Assembly (NCBI GenBank): GCA_017461625.1
Contig: JAFTXJ010000005.1
Coordinates: 16,405 to 80,404, forward strand
Length of the DNA stretch: 64,000 nucleotides
Reading direction: 5' to 3'
From: Clostridia bacterium
Lineage (GTDB): Bacteria; Bacillota; Clostridia; Oscillospirales; Acutalibacteraceae
Every line of letters begins with the position of its first letter. The stretch's first letter is position 1. Positions 35,413-44,532 of this stretch are shown here, one piece after another. The translations under genes and the position numbers were made by a program. A model generated the notes under the pieces. It made no database searches. It had not been told where the DNA came from and worked only from the letters and a program-made list of their open reading frames with translations.

Positions 35413-36492
35413 TTAACCACCTGTCACCAAAACCCAGATATCTTTAAAGCAGATAAACACCATAAATGTGAGAAGCAATGCCATACCCACACCATGAATA
35501 ATTGCTTCATATTTTGGGTTAATGGGTTTTCTTAAAATAAGCTCAATAAACAAGAACAACAGTCTGCCACCGTCAAGGGCGGGGATGGGTAAAAGATTAA
35601 ATAATCCGATATTGATTGTGATTAAAGCCATCATTCTGAAAAGTGCTGTGTAATCTGCCGCTTCTTTTGAAGCTTCAGCTGTTTGTGAAACAACATCAAC
35701 CACACCAATAGGACCAGACACATCTTTAATGGAATATTTGCCCGTTATCATATCAAAAAGACTTAAATAGACCATTCTGCACACAGAAATTGATTGCTTG
35801 AAAGTATCTTTAAAAATAGTGCCCGGAGTTGTTTCAACACCAACGATTATGAGATTTTTTAAAACATCGGTGCTGATTGACTCAACGGCAACACTTTCAC
35901 CCTCACGCTCAACTATAGCAGAAAACTTTCCGTCACCATCAAAATCCCTTGAAGCTAAATAATAAATATCTTCGTAATAAAAAACATTTTTGCCGTCAAT
36001 TTTTTTGAATTTATCGCCTGATTTGAGACCCTCATACTCTTTAATCTGCTTAATTTCTTTACTCTCGGCAGAAACGGGAACATTGAAATAATTTACATAA
36101 TTTGTTGCCGACAGTTCATCACTGTTTACCGCAAGAATGCAACCGATGATTATCAGGCCCAACAAAATATTGATAATTGCACCGGCAGCCACAATAATTA
36201 TCCTCTGCCAACAAGGCTTGTTGCTGAAAGCGTGTTCATCGTCACTTTTTTCATCTTCGCCCTCCATACTGACAAAGCCGCCTATGGGAAGCAGACGCCA
36301 CGAATAAGTTGTGTCGCCTTTTTTGCGACTGATAAGCTTAGGACCCATACCCATTGAAAATTCATTCACCTTAACCTTAAAAAACTTGGCAAATGAAAAA
36401 TGGCCGAATTCATGAAACATTATAATAATGCCAAAAAAGAGAATTGCAACAAGTATTGTCCATTTACTTGCAATCCATGAGAGAATTTCCAA
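35413..36492 (-). CDS. rseP: RIP site-2 metalloprotease RseP/RasP
   Basis: 359 residues with four or so membrane segments. The zinc motif H27-E-F-G-H31 lies in the first one, a PDZ domain spans about 120-215, and the C-terminal motif NLLPIPALDGGRL supplies the third zinc ligand (Asp). This intramembrane protease clears signal-peptide remnants and cleaves anti-sigma factors. Position between dxr and ispG is the common Firmicutes arrangement. Confidence 0.96.
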   Translation of the reverse strand: MEILSWIASKWTILVAILFFGIIIMFHEFGHFSFAKFFKVKVNEFSMGMGPKLISRKKGDTTYSWRLLPIGGFVSMEGEDEKSDDEHAFSNKPCWQRIIIVAAGAIINILLGLIIIGCILAVNSDELSATNYVNYFNVPVSAESKEIKQIKEYEGLKSGDKFKKIDGKNVFYYEDIYYLASRDFDGDGKFSAIVEREGESVAVESISTDVLKNLIIVGVETTPGTIFKDTFKQSISVCRMVYLSLFDMITGKYSIKDVSGPIGVVDVVSQTAEASKEAADYTALFRMMALITINIGLFNLLPIPALDGGRLLFLFIELILRKPINPKYEAIIHGVGMALLLTFMVFICFKDIWVLVTGG

Positions 36493-36543
36493 ATCAGTTT
36501 CACCTCTTAGGTTATTTCTAAAAGTTTATGTTATTTCAAGAAA

Positions 36544-37686
36544 TTATATCCTGCTTAAAACATAATTTCTTGCCCATTTATCTGTTTCATTAACATCTTG
36601 GAGAGAGTAGTCATCTTTGCTTTGTGCATTAGCAACAGCTTCACCTACAAGCTCTTCGATCTGTAAGAATTTTATTTTACCCTGACGAAAAGCAAGATTT
36701 GCAGCTTCATTGGCTGAATTTGCCACTGCAGGATAAAGTCCACCTTTTCCTATAGCCTCGCGGCAGATATTTATACAACCGAAGGTCTCATAGTCAGGCT
36801 TTTCAAATGTAAGCGTACCATAATCTGTTAAAGAAAGCTGTTTAACGGGTGACACAATACGATTCGGATATGTTAACGCATATTGAATGGGAATACGCAT
36901 ATCCGGCACACCAAGCTGAGCAATAACGGAATTATCACAATATTCAACTAAAGAATGAATAACGCTCTGACGGTGAACCACAATATCAATATCTGCAGGG
37001 TTCATATCAAAAAGCCATACGGCTTCTATAAGCTCAAGACCCTTATTCATCATTGAAGCAGAGTCAATGGTTATTTTTGCACCCATGCTCCAGTTGGGAT
37101 GAGCCAGCGCCTGCTCAACTGTTACACCCTCAAGGTCAGCTCTCTTCCTTCCGAAGAAAGGTCCGCCTGACGCAGTAAGAATAAGACGTTTGATTTCTTT
37201 TTTATCAGCACACCCTTGCAACGACTGAAAAATTGCAGAATGCTCGCTGTCAACCGGTAAAATGTTTACCCTTTTATTTTTTGCATTTTTAGTAACCAAT
37301 GCACCGCCTGCAACTAAAGTTTCTTTATTGGCAAGGGCAATTTCATTACCGGCTTCAATAGCCGCCAGGGTTGGTTCAAGACCTGCCATACCTACAATAC
37401 TGTTTAAAACATAGTCAGCCTTAAGACCTGCACAATAACACACGCCCTCAAGACCCGAAAGCACCTTTGTGGAAGTGTCAGAAACCTTTGTTTTAAGTTC
37501 TTCTGCTGATTTTTCGTCAGCTAAGGCAGCGTATTTCGGCTTGTATTTTCTGATTTGCTGCTCAATAATTTCAACATTACTTCCTGCAGTAAGAGCAAGA
37601 ACTTCATAGCCCTGCAAATCAACAACTTCAAGAGCCTGAGTGCCGATTGAACCTGTTGAACCGAGAATTGTAAGAAGCTTTTTCAC
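36544..37686 (-). CDS. dxr: 1-deoxy-D-xylulose 5-phosphate reductoisomerase
   Basis: 380 residues from GTG 37686 (SD GGAGGTG overlaps the uppS stop). NADPH site GSTGSIGTQ, NKETLVAGG, LPVDSEHSA, SGGPF, HPNWSMGAKITIDSASMMNKG and the EAANLAF closing region are all present. It is the first committed step of the MEP isoprenoid pathway, co-transcribed with ispG and uppS, which feed undecaprenyl phosphate for cell wall. Confidence 0.97.
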   Translation of the reverse strand: MKKLLTILGSTGSIGTQALEVVDLQGYEVLALTAGSNVEIIEQQIRKYKPKYAALADEKSAEELKTKVSDTSTKVLSGLEGVCYCAGLKADYVLNSIVGMAGLEPTLAAIEAGNEIALANKETLVAGGALVTKNAKNKRVNILPVDSEHSAIFQSLQGCADKKEIKRLILTASGGPFFGRKRADLEGVTVEQALAHPNWSMGAKITIDSASMMNKGLELIEAVWLFDMNPADIDIVVHRQSVIHSLVEYCDNSVIAQLGVPDMRIPIQYALTYPNRIVSPVKQLSLTDYGTLTFEKPDYETFGCINICREAIGKGGLYPAVANSANEAANLAFRQGKIKFLQIEELVGEAVANAQSKDDYSLQDVNETDKWARNYVLSRI

Positions 37687-37687
37687 C

Positions 37688-38401
37688 TTACACACCTCCG
37701 AAGCGACGGTTTCGGTTATTATAATCATCAATTGCTTTTTCTAAATCATCAGATGTAAAATCAGGCCAAAGAATGTCTGAAAACCAGAATTCAGAATATG
37801 CTGACTGCCACAAAAGGAAGTTTGAAAGTCTGTATTCACCGCTTGGTCTGATAATTAAATCAGGGTCGGGCTGACCTGCGGTATAAATATTATCTGAAAT
37901 ATCGTCCTCAGTAATATCTTCGGGATTTATCTCACCGTTTTTAACTTTTTGGGCTAATTTTTTAACAGCATCCACTATCTCAAGCCTTCCGCCATAATTG
38001 ATAGCAATATTTACATCAATTTTGGTTGCGTCTTTTGAGTTCTCTTCGGCAGTCTCCATAAGGCTTACTATATCATCAGGCATGTCATCACGTCTGCCGA
38101 TAAAGTGCATACACATACCCTTTTGAATGTTTTCGTTTTCTCTGTCTTCAGCTTCACCGAGATACTCCCTGAAAAGCTCCATAATCGCCGCTACCTCTTC
38201 AGGAGGTCTGCGCCAGTTTTCTGTAGAAAAAGCGTAAAAGGTTATGCTTTCAATTCCGATTTCACAAGCGTAATCACAAATTTTACGAAATACATTGGCA
38301 CCTTCTTTATGACCGTCCCAACGGTTAAGCCCTCTCTGCTTTGCCCAGCGACCGTTGCCGTCCATAATTATGCCAATATGTTTTGGCAGTTTTCTTTCCA
38401 T
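37688..38401 (-). CDS. uppS: Undecaprenyl diphosphate synthase (isoprenyl transferase)
   Basis: 237 residues from ATG 38401 (SD AAAGGAG, 8 bp). The catalytic D14 is in IIMDGNGRWA; FYAFSTENW, NIAINYGGR and DLIIRPSGEYRLSNFL follow, all standard UppS motifs. It makes the lipid carrier for peptidoglycan and exopolysaccharide. The usual next gene cdsA is absent: dxr follows directly. Confidence 0.97.
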   Translation of the reverse strand: MERKLPKHIGIIMDGNGRWAKQRGLNRWDGHKEGANVFRKICDYACEIGIESITFYAFSTENWRRPPEEVAAIMELFREYLGEAEDRENENIQKGMCMHFIGRRDDMPDDIVSLMETAEENSKDATKIDVNIAINYGGRLEIVDAVKKLAQKVKNGEINPEDITEDDISDNIYTAGQPDPDLIIRPSGEYRLSNFLLWQSAYSEFWFSDILWPDFTSDDLEKAIDDYNNRNRRFGGV

Positions 38402-38426
38402 AAAAGCATCTCCTTTTAAAGTATGC

Positions 38427-38447
38427 AAGGGGAGCAATGCTCCCCTT
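38427..38447 (-). other. Intercistronic hairpin between frr and uppS
   Basis: AAGGGGAGC and GCTCCCCTT arms around a 3-nt centre, between the frr stop and the uppS SD. No good T-run follows on the minus strand, so it is more likely an RNA-stability or weak pausing element than a terminator. Confidence 0.5.
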
Positions 38448-38453
38448 TGGCAA

Positions 38454-39008
38454 TCAGATTTCCATAACTTCCTTTTCTTTTGCGGAAGCAATTTTGTCAA
38501 TTTCTTTTATGTTGGTGTCAGTAATTTTCTGGATTTCTTCTTCTCCGTTTTTAAGGTCATCCTCTGTAATTTCAGAAGCCTTCTGCATTTTCTTAAGCTT
38601 ATCCATAGCATCACGACGGATTGAACGAACCGCAACCTTTGAATCTTCAGCCATTTTGCTTACATCTTTAACGATAACTTTTCTGTTTTCTTCTGTAAGC
38701 TTGGGGAAAGTAAGGCGGATAACAACACCGTCATTCTGAGGGTTAATACCGATGTCAGAAGCCTGAATAGCTTTTTCAATTGCATTGAGAACAGATTTAT
38801 CCCAAGGTTGAATTGTAAGAATTCTTGCCTCTGCAACAGAAACTGATGCGAGCTGATTGATAGGAGTAGGGGTGCCGTAATAATCAACAGTTACTTTGTC
38901 AAGCACAGCAGCATTTGCTCTGCCTGCACGGATTGCACCGTAATCTCTTTTAAGTACGTCAATGGTTTTGCCCATTTTTTCTCTGGTATTTGCATAAAGT
39001 TCTTTCAT
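38454..39008 (-). CDS. frr: Ribosome recycling factor
   Basis: 184 residues, standard length. GRANAAVLDKVTVDYYGTPT, LTIQPWDKS, NDGVVIRLTFPKLTEENR and RSIRRDAMDKLK are typical. It splits terminated ribosomes together with EF-G. It lies 26 bp after pyrH, the near-universal partner. Confidence 0.98.
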   Translation of the reverse strand: MKELYANTREKMGKTIDVLKRDYGAIRAGRANAAVLDKVTVDYYGTPTPINQLASVSVAEARILTIQPWDKSVLNAIEKAIQASDIGINPQNDGVVIRLTFPKLTEENRKVIVKDVSKMAEDSKVAVRSIRRDAMDKLKKMQKASEITEDDLKNGEEEIQKITDTNIKEIDKIASAKEKEVMEI

Positions 39009-39034
39009 AATGAAATCTCCTTTTAAAATTATTT

Positions 39035-39733
39035 TTATTCTTTTACTATTGTTCCGATATTTTCACCTTTAACAGCTCTGATAATATTTTCAGGGTCTTC
39101 AAGGTTAAAAACTAGAATTGAAATTCCGTTATCTCTGCAAAGGGAAGCAGCAGTGCTGTCCATAACTTTAAGGCCTTTTGCAAGCACTTCAGAATGAGAA
39201 AGCACATCATACTTAACAGCATCACTGAATTTATTGGGGTCTTTGTCATATACACCGTCAACATTTGTGGCTTTAAAAATAACATCTGCTTCAATTTCGG
39301 CTGCTCTTAAAGCTGCAGTTGTGTCTGTTGAGAAGAAGGGGCAACCTGTTCCGCAACCGAAAATAACCACCTCACCGTTTTCAAGGTGTTTAACGGCATC
39401 ACGAGCAACAAACTGCTCGGCAATCGGCTGCATTGCTACTGCAGACATAACTCTAGCTTTGACACCTAACTGTTCAAGTGCTTCACAAAGTGCAAGAGAG
39501 TTCATAACAGTTGCAAGCATTCCCATATTATCGGCTCTTGTTCTGTTCATTGAGCCTGAGGAACGACCACGCCAGAAATTTCCGCCGCCAACAACAAGAC
39601 CAACCTGAACACCCATCTCCGCAACCTTTTTAACATATGAGCAGACATTGGTAACCATATCAAAATCTATACCATGACCTGCTTCGCCGGCGAGAACCTC
39701 GCCACTTAACTTAAGAAGTATTCTTTTATACAT
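39035..39733 (-). CDS. pyrH: UMP kinase
   Basis: 232 residues from ATG 39733 ([19 protein letters not shown] 7 bp upstream). [23 protein letters not shown], and [17 protein letters not shown] are diagnostic. It phosphorylates UMP in pyrimidine synthesis. It heads the pyrH-frr-uppS-dxr-rseP-ispG-polC operon, with a promoter about 35 bp upstream. Confidence 0.98.
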   Translation of the reverse strand: MYKRILLKLSGEVLAGEAGHGIDFDMVTNVCSYVKKVAEMGVQVGLVVGGGNFWRGRSSGSMNRTRADNMGMLATVMNSLALCEALEQLGVKARVMSAVAMQPIAEQFVARDAVKHLENGEVVIFGCGTGCPFFSTDTTAALRAAEIEADVIFKATNVDGVYDKDPNKFSDAVKYDVLSHSEVLAKGLKVMDSTAASLCRDNGISILVFNLEDPENIIRAVKGENIGTIVKE

Positions 39734-39766
39734 TAACAACCCTCCGATTGTATTTCTATTCATTTT

Positions 39767-39795
39767 ATTTTAACTTAAAATAATGTTTATGTAAA
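39767..39795 (-). promoter_or_regulatory. Promoter of the pyrH-polC operon
   Basis: Minus strand TTTACA (39790-39795), 17-bp spacer, TAAAAT (39767-39772). Confidence 0.7.
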
Positions 39796-39862
39796 GAGAA
39801 TTTTAAATAAAATTTATATATTTTTAACATCGGTTAAAGTAACCTGCATAAAATATATTTAA

Positions 39863-39896
39863 TATCAAAAAAGCGATAGATTTTTCTTTTTTGATA
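39863..39896. repeat. Inverted repeat before the exopolysaccharide promoter
   Basis: TATCAAAAAAG (39863-39873) and CTTTTTTGATA (39886-39896), 12-bp loop, ending right at the -35 box of the polysaccharide cluster. It may be an operator or a weak terminator. Confidence 0.5.
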
Positions 39897-39925
39897 TAGA
39901 CAAAAAACGATAAAAATAGTATAAT
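39897..39925 (+). promoter_or_regulatory. Promoter of the exopolysaccharide cluster
   Basis: TAGACA (39897-39902), 17-bp spacer, perfect TATAAT (39920-39925). Confidence 0.75.
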
Positions 39926-39965
39926 AATATGAAAAATATTGCAGTCTGATAAAGGAGGAGTATGG

Positions 39966-41225
39966 TTGCCTTTAGTAAAAAACAACAGAAGAAACGCATC
40001 TATTGAAGGCAATACGCTCTTCAAACGAATTTATGAAATATGCTTATTCATTCTCATAGTTGGTTATTTTTTGTTTTATGAAACAAGAATGTTCCAAATT
40101 GCGTTTGTAGGTGTTGGTCTTGCGGGTTCATTGATTATTACAGCAAGTAAAATTTACATTTCAAGATTCAAGCTACCTCTTAACACAATATGGTATTTTA
40201 TATTTTTTGTCTTAACTGAAATATCGGCAATCTGGGCATATTCGCCTGACAACGCAACAAGTAACTACTTTCGATTAATGGTCATTCTTCTGTTTATCTC
40301 CTTAGGTATTACCCAATATGTCGACTCCACAACAGACGCAGAGGTCTTGTTGAAGATTTTCACTTGCAGTGCTCTGCTCGTGGCATTAATTCAATTGTTT
40401 TCTACCCCTATCAGTGAATGGGGAGCCGGATATTTCGGCTCAAAAATCGGCGGACATAACTCCAACACATTTGGTTTCGTTTGCTCAATGTCTTCTGTAA
40501 TATCTTTTTATCTCGGATACATCAAAAACAAACACTATCATTACATTTTTGTTTTGGTGTTTGTTGTCTGTTGCCTTCTCACAAGTTCAAGAAAAGCTTT
40601 TGCTATCAGTTTTGTCGGCTTTTTGCTTATAATTCTGTTAGCCCGTAAAAAAAAGCATCATTTAATACACTTTGCTGTAGCAATGGGAATATCTTTTTTT
40701 GCATTAGTTTTAATCATTGTTGACCAAACACTTTATTCAATAGTGGGATATCGCTTTGAGAGTACGTTTGATTTTATGTCCTCAGGAACTACGGACGAAA
40801 CCAGTCTCTTCCTACGTGAGTATTTCATTAATTTTGCGAAAATACTTTTTTTCGAAAAGCCTATAATCGGTCATGGTTTTGCAAACTTTTCTATTATTCT
40901 CGCTGCTGAAGGAGATGTAAGCAAAGAAGTTTATGCCCATAACAATTATTGGGAAATACTTGCTGATTTGGGTATAGTCGGTTTCATTACGTACTACTGG
41001 TTTTATGCCGTTATTCTTATCAAACTGATTATCAGGTTTTTTAAAGAAAAGAGTAACTCACTTTCTATTTTAGCTCTTGCTATGATTATATCTCAGCTCA
41101 TTCTTGAATTTGGTCTTGTTTCTATGACATCTTTTTACCCACAAATTCTTTTGTCGTTGATATATGTATGCTCTTATGCCTCCTCTTCAAAACGACAATA
41201 TCACTATTCCCCACTACAGATTTGA
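39966..41225 (+). CDS. O-antigen ligase/polymerase family membrane protein
   Basis: 419 residues from TTG 39966, 7 bp after AAAGGAGG. An ATG at 39962 is in another frame and closes after 14 codons, so TTG is preferred. The protein has about ten to eleven hydrophobic segments and a large outer loop near residues 270-320. GHGFANFSIILA and YAHNNYWEILADLG give the Wzy_C/WaaL loop pattern with a conserved His-Asn ('HN.....L...G'). It probably polymerises or ligates the repeat units whose export is controlled by the kinase two genes on. Confidence 0.82.
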   Translation: MPLVKNNRRNASIEGNTLFKRIYEICLFILIVGYFLFYETRMFQIAFVGVGLAGSLIITASKIYISRFKLPLNTIWYFIFFVLTEISAIWAYSPDNATSNYFRLMVILLFISLGITQYVDSTTDAEVLLKIFTCSALLVALIQLFSTPISEWGAGYFGSKIGGHNSNTFGFVCSMSSVISFYLGYIKNKHYHYIFVLVFVVCCLLTSSRKAFAISFVGFLLIILLARKKKHHLIHFAVAMGISFFALVLIIVDQTLYSIVGYRFESTFDFMSSGTTDETSLFLREYFINFAKILFFEKPIIGHGFANFSIILAAEGDVSKEVYAHNNYWEILADLGIVGFITYYWFYAVILIKLIIRFFKEKSNSLSILALAMIISQLILEFGLVSMTSFYPQILLSLIYVCSYASSSKRQYHYSPLQI

Positions 41226-41233
41226 GGTAAAAT

Positions 41234-42337
41234 ATGAAAAACGTTTTATTTGTTTTAAATTTCAATAACTCTTTTGAAGGCAGTTTTATGCGTTCAATTC
41301 TGGCTTTAAGTGAGCAGATTCAAAACGAAAACGGTAAGGTTGTCTTCCTCATTCCCGAAAATTCAATGCAAAACGATTGGGCAACCCACCTGAAAGAAAC
41401 AGGATCAGAAGTTTACGGGTTCGTTGACGGAGTTGCAGGAATTATAAAAAACACCTTGAAAATAAAAGAAATCATTAAAAAGCATAATATTGAGATAATC
41501 CATTCTCATTTTTGTGATTATTGTCAACACATTCCGATTGCTTTAGCAAAAGCTAATCAAAAAAACATTGACTATATTGTCCACGCTCATAAAAACCCGC
41601 CTCGAAGAACCCCTTTATACGAAAAGCTTGCTACACTTCTGATTAACGCCACGGTTTATGTCAGCGTAAGTGATTCAATTCACAACACTCTCACCATCAA
41701 CGGTAAGCCGTCTGTAACAATCTGCAATGCGGTTGATTTTTCAAGGCTGGAATTTGCTGATGAATCAGTCAAGAAAGATGATTATTTATCAGAAGGCTGC
41801 GAAAAATCCTTATTAATGTTTGGTCAGGATTTTGAAGAAAAAGGAGTAAACTCCGTTATAAGAATGCTCACTGATTATGACAAAGAGCATAAAATTCAGC
41901 TGCTTATTGCTGTTGGTGAAAATGCAGAAGAAGCTACCCGATCACTCAAAGAGCTATTTGAAGACCTGCCCGGCTGGATTAAGCTTCTGCCCGCAAGAAA
42001 CGATATTGCCACATATTTTAAACTTGCAGATGCTTTTATTCTTGCAAATCAGACCGAAGGCAGCCCGTACACCATGATTGAGAGTGCATATCTTGGCGTA
42101 CCGATTGTTTATTACGACATTCCCGGTCAAAACGAAATGTGCATTCCGTGGTCGGTAAAAGTTAAGCCCGATGATTCAAAAGAGCTTTATAACGCAATTT
42201 GTGAAATCTTCAAAGAAGATAAGCAAGAAACTAAAACTATGGGGCTTGAATCAAAGGATTATGTTGTTGAAAATTATTCTTTAGGCACATGGGTCTACGA
42301 GATAATTGATTTATATAAGAATATTCACAAGATATGA
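41234..42337 (+). CDS. GT4-type glycosyltransferase
   Basis: 367 residues with a GT-B layout. The N-terminal half has SFEGSFMRSILALSEQI and IIHSHFCDYCQHIPIALA (acceptor side). The C-terminal half has LLMFGQDFEEKGVNSVI, YFKLADAFILANQTEGSPYTMIESAYLGVPIVYYD, the E-x7-E donor motif region. SD GAGGTAAAAT precedes ATG. The stop overlaps the upstream edge of the kinase frame (TGA within ATGACAGG). Sugar donor unknown. Confidence 0.85.
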   Translation: MKNVLFVLNFNNSFEGSFMRSILALSEQIQNENGKVVFLIPENSMQNDWATHLKETGSEVYGFVDGVAGIIKNTLKIKEIIKKHNIEIIHSHFCDYCQHIPIALAKANQKNIDYIVHAHKNPPRRTPLYEKLATLLINATVYVSVSDSIHNTLTINGKPSVTICNAVDFSRLEFADESVKKDDYLSEGCEKSLLMFGQDFEEKGVNSVIRMLTDYDKEHKIQLLIAVGENAEEATRSLKELFEDLPGWIKLLPARNDIATYFKLADAFILANQTEGSPYTMIESAYLGVPIVYYDIPGQNEMCIPWSVKVKPDDSKELYNAICEIFKEDKQETKTMGLESKDYVVENYSLGTWVYEIIDLYKNIHKI

Positions 42338-42351
42338 CAGGAGGTTTTATT

Positions 42352-43821
42352 GTGAATTACGAAAATCAGGAAAACAAAGGATTTCAAATCAATATAATGG
42401 CATTCCTTCGCCTTGCAATGAAAAAAATATGGATCATATTAGTGCTTGCTGTTGTGTTGGCGGTTGCAGGCTTCGGTATGTCAACAGTGGCCATTGAACA
42501 CACCTACACATCAAAAATTTCTTTTGTTGTTAACACTATCGGCGATTCAACTTTTGCTGAAAACTCTGACGTTTCAGCTTCAATCAACATCGCATCAACT
42601 TATAAATACATTCTTGAAAGCCGTTCGGTTATTGAGTCTGTTGTTGAAAACAGTGTTATCCCCGTTACCTACACAGAAGTTGATGAAGCAATGACTGTTC
42701 AGGCTATTACAGCCTCCAGCGTTATTGAAATGACAATAACAACAAACGACCCTCAGAAATCTTATTCAATAGCCAAAGCAGTTGTTGAAAACTACAATGA
42801 CATTGTTTCTGAAATCTATTCTAATGCTGATCTTAAAGTTTGCGACTATCCTGTTCAGGCACAGATGCCTGACTCTAACGCAGCCAGAACCCTCATCACT
42901 TTGATTGCATTCGTGTTAGGTGCCGTATTAGGACTTACAATCATCTTTATTCTTTATATTATTAACGATACCATCCGTGATGTTGACGAAATAGCAAACA
43001 AAGTCGGTCTTAACATTCTCGGCACTATCAGCAAAATTGAAAAGAAATCATCCAAAGGTCTTCTTGTTACAGACAAAAAGGTTGGATTCGCCTTCACCGA
43101 AACTTTCAAAGCAATCAGAACCAAGGTTGAAAGTAACGCAATTAAAGAAGGTAACAATGTATATATGGTAACAAGTGCCTGCGAAAACGAAGGTAAAACT
43201 ACCATTTCAAGTAACCTTGCCATTACCCTTGCACAAAACGGAAAAACAGTTCTTCTTATTGATGCCGACTTACGTAAACCGGCTGTTGCAAATATCCTTG
43301 AGCTTGAAAAGAATCAGACCAAGGGCCTCGCGGGTGTAATAACAGGTAAAGACTCTCTTGAATCAACAATCAAATACATTGAAAAATATAATATTTTTGT
43401 TATCGCAGGTACCCACGCTTCAGATAACCCCTCAGAGCTTCTTTCTACTCAAAAAATGGCAGACATTATCAAAGCTGTTCGCAATGAATTTGACTTTGTA
43501 ATCATTGACACAGCCCCTGCAAGCGTTGTAACAGATGCAAGCGTTATCTCTTCACTTTCTGATGCAGCAATTCTTGTTATATGTGAAAACAGAGCTCCTG
43601 TCAGCCGAATCAGAATGTCTATCGATGACATTAATAATAGCGGTGCCGAAGTTATTGGTTGTGTTTATAACAACACAGTAACCGGTGCAGTCAAGAAATA
43701 CGGCAAAAAATACGGTAAATACGGCTACGGCAAATATGGCTACGGTTCTTACGGCTACGGCTCATATGGTTATGGCTACGGCTATGGTTACGGCTACGGT
43801 CAAAACAAAAACTCAAAATAA
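42352..43821 (+). CDS. Wzz-domain polysaccharide co-polymerase fused to a BY-type tyrosine kinase
   Basis: 489 residues from GTG 42352 (SD AGGAGG, 7 bp). Transmembrane helix 1 (about 27-46) and helix 2 (about 180-202) enclose a Wzz outer domain. The cytoplasmic kinase has Walker A ENEGKTTISSN, Walker A' VLLIDADLRKP and Walker B FVIIDTAPA. The C-terminal tail (from about residue 448) is an extreme Tyr/Gly/Lys run with some fifteen tyrosines in YG units, which is the autophosphorylation cluster. In Firmicutes the two halves are often separate (CapA/CapB); here they are fused. It controls chain length and export. Confidence 0.93.
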   Translation: MNYENQENKGFQINIMAFLRLAMKKIWIILVLAVVLAVAGFGMSTVAIEHTYTSKISFVVNTIGDSTFAENSDVSASINIASTYKYILESRSVIESVVENSVIPVTYTEVDEAMTVQAITASSVIEMTITTNDPQKSYSIAKAVVENYNDIVSEIYSNADLKVCDYPVQAQMPDSNAARTLITLIAFVLGAVLGLTIIFILYIINDTIRDVDEIANKVGLNILGTISKIEKKSSKGLLVTDKKVGFAFTETFKAIRTKVESNAIKEGNNVYMVTSACENEGKTTISSNLAITLAQNGKTVLLIDADLRKPAVANILELEKNQTKGLAGVITGKDSLESTIKYIEKYNIFVIAGTHASDNPSELLSTQKMADIIKAVRNEFDFVIIDTAPASVVTDASVISSLSDAAILVICENRAPVSRIRMSIDDINNSGAEVIGCVYNNTVTGAVKKYGKKYGKYGYGKYGYGSYGYGSYGYGYGYGYGYGQNKNSK

Positions 43822-43830
43822 TCAATCAAC

Positions 43831-43872
43831 AAAAAACCTCCTTCGCATACAATAAAGCGAAGGAGGTTTTTT
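43831..43872 (+). terminator. Terminator whose 3' arm is the SD of the next gene
   Basis: Perfect 16-bp stem AAAAAACCTCCTTCGC (43831-43846) with GCGAAGGAGGTTTTTT (43857-43872), 10-nt loop ATACAATAAA. AGGAGG (43861-43866) is the SD for ATG 43873, 6 bp away. The loop side also contains CATACAATA (43846-43854), like a sporulation -10. Confidence 0.9.
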
Positions 43873-44532
43873 ATGGACGATATTGAAAACATAATAAAGC
43901 GATACCAACAGGAGCTGCTTGATTTTTCTTATCAGAACCAATCAGCTGTTCCTCATGTGATTCCCACCTTGTCGCCACAGGTTAGGCAGGAGCCTGCTCC
44001 TGAAACATTTATTGAAAATCCGCAACCTGTGGTTGAGCAAGAAACCAAAAGAGATGTTTTCCCAAGGTATTCAACCTATGATGAATTTTTGAGGGCAAAT
44101 ACAGAAGAGGGCTTACTCAGAGTTCAGGTGTTTGGCGGTAACCAATTTTTCCCTATTTCAGGTGCAAGGGTACGAGTATCTCTTCCGTTAGCTAATGGTA
44201 GTGATATTCAACAATTTGACGGATTGACAGATATAAACGGAGTTGTTGACAATATTCCCCTGCCTGCTCCACCAAACTCTCTGTCTCAAACCCCGGATCC
44301 CACACAAGTTCGTCCGTTTGCCTATTACACCATTTTAATTGAGCACCCGAGATACGCGAGCTCACGATTTTTAAATGTTCCTGTGTTTTCAGAAGTTAAG
44401 TCGGTGCAGAATGTTCAGCTTGTTCCTCTTGTAGGAACAGGAGAAACACCTGACACAACTATTCAGTTTCAAACAGAACCTTTTTTAAATATAAGGGGGT
44501 TAGATGAAAATGGCAACACCGATCGTTCCTGA
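43873..44532 (+). CDS. Spore-locus protein with carboxypeptidase-regulatory-like domain, unknown function
   Basis: 219 residues, no signal peptide. A short N-terminal helix (DDIENIIKRYQQELLDF) is followed by a Pro/Glu-rich linker (about 25-60). A beta-sandwich domain follows at about 75-200: LLRVQVFGGNQFFPISGARVRV, 'GLTDINGVVDNIPLPAP', 'YTILIEHPRY'. That is the transthyretin/CarboxypepD_reg pattern found in some spore coat and cortex proteins. It overlaps the peptidoglycan-binding gene by 29 bp and precedes a SpoVAF-like gene, so a spore role is inferred from context. Confidence 0.75.
   Translation: MDDIENIIKRYQQELLDFSYQNQSAVPHVIPTLSPQVRQEPAPETFIENPQPVVEQETKRDVFPRYSTYDEFLRANTEEGLLRVQVFGGNQFFPISGARVRVSLPLANGSDIQQFDGLTDINGVVDNIPLPAPPNSLSQTPDPTQVRPFAYYTILIEHPRYASSRFLNVPVFSEVKSVQNVQLVPLVGTGETPDTTIQFQTEPFLNIRGLDENGNTDRS

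Noticed and set aside
39962-40006. Short ATG frame before the polysaccharide polymerase
   Set aside because: It is 14 codons long with too short an SD spacing. The TTG start at 39966 is better placed.
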